A stretch of 64,000 nt of DNA, taken from Dictyobacter formicarum. Its GTDB lineage: Bacteria; Chloroflexota; Ktedonobacteria; Ktedonobacterales; Ktedonobacteraceae. The stretch covers positions 186,001-250,000 of the forward strand of contig NZ_BNJJ01000009.1 of NCBI RefSeq assembly GCF_016587435.1, in the 5' to 3' direction. Shown piece by piece: positions 60,689-64,000 of the stretch (position 1 is its first letter; every line of letters starts with the position of its first letter). The position numbers and the translations under genes were made by a program. The notes beneath the pieces were generated by a model. That model saw only the letters and a program-made list of their open reading frames with translations. It was not told where the DNA came from and ran no database searches.

Positions 60689-63424
60689 ATGTCTGCCTCT
60701 ACTTGGGGAGGAACGGATTTATTAGCCGAAGAAAACTATCCTTTACCGTTGCTGAAATTGCTTTTAAAACAGATGATGATGCGCTTTGGTGCCGATGGTG
60801 CCTGTATGGCATTGTATGATGAAGCAATCGGTCAGATGCGCGTGCGGGTGCACACTCGCTTGAAACGTGCGCGAGCAGCGGCCGCGAATTCCTCTTCGGT
60901 AGGTAGTGAACAGGCTCCTTATCCGACTGAGACGGCCAGAAGACGTGCTACGGTCAAGCTGAATATGGATGACGAGGAGACCTGGGAGGTAACGGCTATC
61001 TCGCCTGCCTCCCATCATCCTCGTTCTCAGTCGGCGGCCACGGATGATATTGTAGATGTGTCTCCTCAGCAGTGCGAGCTCTTTGTGCCGGGCTCAACCT
61101 ATGCTCAGTCGCAAGATTTAATTGGTAGTTGCTGGCATAATAATGAAGCCTTTGTGATGCGCCATGATAATTATATGAAGCACTTCCGGGCTGACCAGTC
61201 CACCCCTCCTCATTGTGATGTGACGCCAGCCTATTACCTGGTCGTACCCATTCGGGAATCGACGTTGGTGGATGAAGCGTGTGGCGAGCCACGGCCAGCT
61301 GCTATGCTGGGTGTTGTGGTGCTGTACTATTATGTTGAGCCGATCGGCGTTACTCCGGTCTATGTTCAGAAGCAACGCGCTGAAGCTTTAAACTATAGCG
61401 AGCGGATCGCGCTTGCCCTGCAAAATTGTACCCTGCGCCTACAGGATGAGAGGCTGCGTCGCAAGCAGCGCCGTACCAGTGAGTATCTACAACTGCTGCA
61501 GAATATCAGTTCGGTTTTTCCTACCTCGGTGAAACTATCGGATCTGGTGGAGAATATCTATCACTTTGTGTCGCGAGTCGTTGATGTCTCAGGCATGCTT
61601 TTAACTCTTTACGATCGTGACCTTGACCGCTTATACGATATCTTTGCCATCAGCCATGGTCAGCGCGTGGAGGGTCTGGCGGAAAAGCCGACCGTTCGCC
61701 TCAAGACAGAACGCCCGGTCTGGTGGCATGAAACGCAACATGAGAAGCGTAAACTGCTGTTTTCACCGGCTAATGATACTGAGAAGGCGCATATCTATCA
61801 GGAACTGCTCACTGGCGTCTGGGGAGATCAGCGGCACACCCGGTCTTTCCTGTTGTTGCCAATGAAGATGTTCAATCGCGTAATCGGTACCATTTGCTTG
61901 ACGAGTATGCAGTCCAATGCATATCAACACGAAGAGATTCAGGTGTTGGAGACGATGGTGCAGATTGTTACGGTCAGCATCGAGAATACCAAATTATATG
62001 AACGCGATCGCGCTATTTTGAATGATGCTCGCCAGCGCGAGGCGCAACTGGCGGCCATTAATAGTGCGTTGCAATCGATTAGTTCAGTGTTGAATGTGAC
62101 CGAGCTTCTAAACAACCTGGTTGAGTCCGTGGCCGCGATCACTAAAGTTGAGTTATGTGTCTTTTTTGAGCCGTCGGCCTCCTCCGAAGAACTGATAGCC
62201 CATGCGCTCTATGCACCTTCTAGCGTGCAGATGGTGGATGATGGGAGCGGTATGCCGATCATTACACCCCCTAAAAAAGGTGAACCTGACAAGCTGATTA
62301 GTCTTATTCAGCTACCTTTTAAGGGCACCTTTCTTGAGCACATGGCTGATGAGGGGTTTTTCTACCTGGATCCACCCAAACTGGAGGAACTGGCCCGTTC
62401 AAGTAATGATGGCGGTAAGATCTTCTTGGGCGAAATGGGCATCGAACATATATTGATGGTCCCCATGTCGTATCAAACAGAATTCATTGGCTTTCTGGCG
62501 GTCCCAACTCCCAGTGGCAATCGCTTCTTCCGGCCCAAAGATGTCGGGACGGTGTTGGCTATCTGTGCCCAGGCCGCCAGTGCGATCCGTAATGCCCAGT
62601 TGTTTGAGCAACGCGAGGAGGCCTATGCCCGATTGGAGCGCATGGACAAGTTGAAAGACGAGTTCCTGGTGACGGCTTCTCATGAGTTGCGTACGCCTCT
62701 AACCGCCATTAGCGGCTATTCCAGTCAATTAAAGCGCCAGAGTGCGCGGGCCACCTCGCAAACCGTCCTGCGGTTCGCCACCAAAATATCGGTCGCGGCC
62801 CAGCAATTGAGCGATCTGGTCGCCAGCATTACCGAAGCGGCCCAGATTGGTCCTGGTGATCGCAAGATGGACCTTCACATAGAGGCAGTGCAAGTCCTGG
62901 CCGCGGCCGAAGTCGCCGTCAATATGCTGACGCACAACTCTGAGCATATGATTTCCCTGAACATTGATCCCCAGCTCTGGATTAATGGCGATGCACCACG
63001 GGTACGTCAGGTCTTAACCAATCTGCTGGAGAATGCCACTAAATACTCACCGCCTGGCACCATGATCCAGGTTACGGCCACCTCCTTATTGCTTTCGGAG
63101 GTTGAGCCCCTTCTCTCTGATGATCAGGCCGATCCAACATTATTATTGGACAACGAAGATATTTCTGTTATATTGGTACGTGTCAAAGACAAGGGTGAAG
63201 GCATTCTGGCCGCTGACCAACAGAAAATCTTTGAAAAATTCGTACGCGCCCCACGTTCATTGACCACGCCGGTCCGTGGTTCCGGGCTGGGATTATACAT
63301 CTGTCGCCGCTTTGTAGAGGCGATGAATGGCAAGCTCTGGCTAGAACAGAGCATCGCCAATGAAGGCTCGACCTTTAGTTTTTATTTGCCTCAGGTAAGT
63401 TCTCCCGTTGATACTGTTGAATAG
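60689..63424 (+). CDS. GAF-domain sensor histidine kinase
   Basis: A 911-residue cytoplasmic two-component kinase with no membrane helix. Residues 1-230 hold a divergent GAF-like module with a Ser/Ala-rich linker; GAF domains follow at about 260-440 (SEYLQLLQNISSVFPTSVKLSDLVENIYHFVSRVVDVSGMLLTLYDRD) and 460-640 (QREAQLAAINSALQSISSVLNVTELLNNLV...CVFFEPS). HisKA begins with the phospho-acceptor His665 in TASHELRTPLTAISGYSSQL; HATPase has N box LTNLLENATKYSPPGTMI, G1 VKDKGEGIL and G2 VRGSGLGLYICRRFVEAMNGKLWLE. It senses a soluble ligand through GAF domains. The start is ATG 60689 with GAGGAG upstream. It is followed by a receiver protein 13 bases later, its likely partner. Confidence 0.93.
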   Translation: MSASTWGGTDLLAEENYPLPLLKLLLKQMMMRFGADGACMALYDEAIGQMRVRVHTRLKRARAAAANSSSVGSEQAPYPTETARRRATVKLNMDDEETWEVTAISPASHHPRSQSAATDDIVDVSPQQCELFVPGSTYAQSQDLIGSCWHNNEAFVMRHDNYMKHFRADQSTPPHCDVTPAYYLVVPIRESTLVDEACGEPRPAAMLGVVVLYYYVEPIGVTPVYVQKQRAEALNYSERIALALQNCTLRLQDERLRRKQRRTSEYLQLLQNISSVFPTSVKLSDLVENIYHFVSRVVDVSGMLLTLYDRDLDRLYDIFAISHGQRVEGLAEKPTVRLKTERPVWWHETQHEKRKLLFSPANDTEKAHIYQELLTGVWGDQRHTRSFLLLPMKMFNRVIGTICLTSMQSNAYQHEEIQVLETMVQIVTVSIENTKLYERDRAILNDARQREAQLAAINSALQSISSVLNVTELLNNLVESVAAITKVELCVFFEPSASSEELIAHALYAPSSVQMVDDGSGMPIITPPKKGEPDKLISLIQLPFKGTFLEHMADEGFFYLDPPKLEELARSSNDGGKIFLGEMGIEHILMVPMSYQTEFIGFLAVPTPSGNRFFRPKDVGTVLAICAQAASAIRNAQLFEQREEAYARLERMDKLKDEFLVTASHELRTPLTAISGYSSQLKRQSARATSQTVLRFATKISVAAQQLSDLVASITEAAQIGPGDRKMDLHIEAVQVLAAAEVAVNMLTHNSEHMISLNIDPQLWINGDAPRVRQVLTNLLENATKYSPPGTMIQVTATSLLLSEVEPLLSDDQADPTLLLDNEDISVILVRVKDKGEGILAADQQKIFEKFVRAPRSLTTPVRGSGLGLYICRRFVEAMNGKLWLEQSIANEGSTFSFYLPQVSSPVDTVE

Positions 63425-63437
63425 GTAGAATTGAAGC

Positions 63438-63845
63438 ATGCACGCAAAAGATATGTCCAATACTCCAACTCCACAAAAAATTCTTGTTGTCGACGACGAA
63501 GCCATCATTAGAGATATGATGACCGACATTCTGGACATGGAGGGGTATTCCATTGAGGTTGCCCACAATGGACGCGAAGCCCTTGATATACTGGCTACGG
63601 CCGACGCACAGATGAGCTATTTAATTTTCCTGGACCTCATGATGCCGGTATTGGATGGCTATGAATTTAGCCGCACACTCAGCCAGAACCCTGCTCGCCG
63701 CCAACAACACATCATCGTCCTTATGTCTGCCCTGGATCAACTCGCTAAAGCCACATCGCTCCAGGTCAACCAGACCATGCCCAAACCCTTTACCGTCGAC
63801 GACATCATGCACATCATCCAAACCTACATGCCATCCGATATTTGA
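63438..63845 (+). CDS. Response regulator receiver protein (CheY-like)
   Basis: A 135-residue single receiver domain without an output domain. Acidic pocket ILVVDDEA (Asp19-Asp20), phospho-acceptor Asp66 in IFLDLMMPVLDG, the switch Ser97 in VLMSAL and Lys116 in TMPKPF. It starts 13 bases past the kinase gene, so it is the phospho-acceptor of that kinase and must act on a partner protein or as a phosphate sink. ATG 63438 is used; a downstream ATG at 63453 (MSNTPTPQ) is possible and neither has a strong ribosome binding site. Confidence 0.92.
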   Translation: MHAKDMSNTPTPQKILVVDDEAIIRDMMTDILDMEGYSIEVAHNGREALDILATADAQMSYLIFLDLMMPVLDGYEFSRTLSQNPARRQQHIIVLMSALDQLAKATSLQVNQTMPKPFTVDDIMHIIQTYMPSDI

Positions 63846-63960
63846 AATCGGGCGCAAGACCCGGGCCCTTTTCATGTGATCGTGCAAAAATCGCGCCCGG
63901 CGCGATTTTTGCACGATCACATGAAAACATGTTGAGCGCCGCAGGCGCGTATCTTCATGG
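63845..63960. repeat. Long-palindrome composite repeat, copy P4 (inverted orientation)
   Basis: Perfect palindrome, arms 63869-63895 and 63901-63927 (27 bp), loop CCCGG; arm starts TTTTCATGTGATCGTGCAAA. On the right, TTGAGCGCCGCAGGCGCG plus TATC is the reverse complement of the flank seen in P1 and P3. On the left, an imperfect GCAAG-loop hairpin (63848-63865, TCGGGC, GCAAG, ACCCGG) takes the place of the side hairpin. Follows the receiver gene. Confidence 0.85.
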
Positions 63961-64000
63961 GCCGAAGGCGCGAACCCTCGACATATAAAAAATCGAGCAC

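Overview
The window looks like chromosomal DNA of a Ktedonobacteria-type member of the Chloroflexota (inference). The support is a mid-GC genome with strong AGGAGG-type ribosome binding sites matching the 16S 3' end, a non-Gram-negative style of envelope proteins (lipobox lipoprotein, secreted S1-type protease, LppX-like protein), 16S/23S sequences unlike Proteobacteria or Firmicutes, and abundant dispersed hairpin repeats and insertion sequences. No phage, CRISPR or plasmid genes were seen.

Layout. 0-14 kb: housekeeping and small-enzyme genes (SDR, PQQ-type propeller, aminotransferase plus GNAT, methyltransferases, cytidine/adenosine-type deaminase, alpha/beta hydrolase, rhodanese, FabI, CurA-like reductase). 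They are interspersed with eight perfect-core parS sites (GTTTCACGTGAAAC), which suggests that the replication origin region is near. 9.1-12.9 kb: three mutually nested insertion sequences (IS630-like, IS701-like, IS630-like) between fabI and a methyltransferase. 14-20 kb: secreted protease with a zinc ribbon, GNAT, LppX-like lipoprotein and a membrane protein.

20-41 kb: two near-identical rRNA operons (16S-23S, no tRNA in the spacer), each with tandem sigma70-type promoters. In both loci the 5S gene is not in the operon: it lies downstream on the opposite strand, behind its own promoter, with a protein gene in between (an aminoglycoside-phosphotransferase-like protein in locus 1, a TPR protein in locus 2). 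Between the loci is a minus-strand cluster of a MalT/LuxR-type regulator, FAD monooxygenase, SRPBCC protein and DHA2 exporter, which looks like a self-contained aromatic/polyketide modification or resistance unit.

41-64 kb: a membrane redox module (small membrane protein, ApbE flavin transferase, ferric-reductase-like cytochrome), an HNH nuclease, tRNA-Pro(CGG), a flavoprotein, RlmA-like methyltransferase, pentapeptide protein, a run of peptide and amino-acid catabolic genes (M29, isoaspartyl peptidase, M20, aminotransferase, M16), a ROK protein next to a membrane pseudokinase, and a GAF histidine kinase with a receiver protein.

Two kinds of structured repeat stand out: short hairpins with a GCAAG-type loop whose stems differ by compensated changes, and four long perfect palindromes (27-31 bp arms) with different arm sequences but shared flanks. 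The palindromes always carry T-runs on the 5' side and A-runs on the 3' side, the reverse of terminators.
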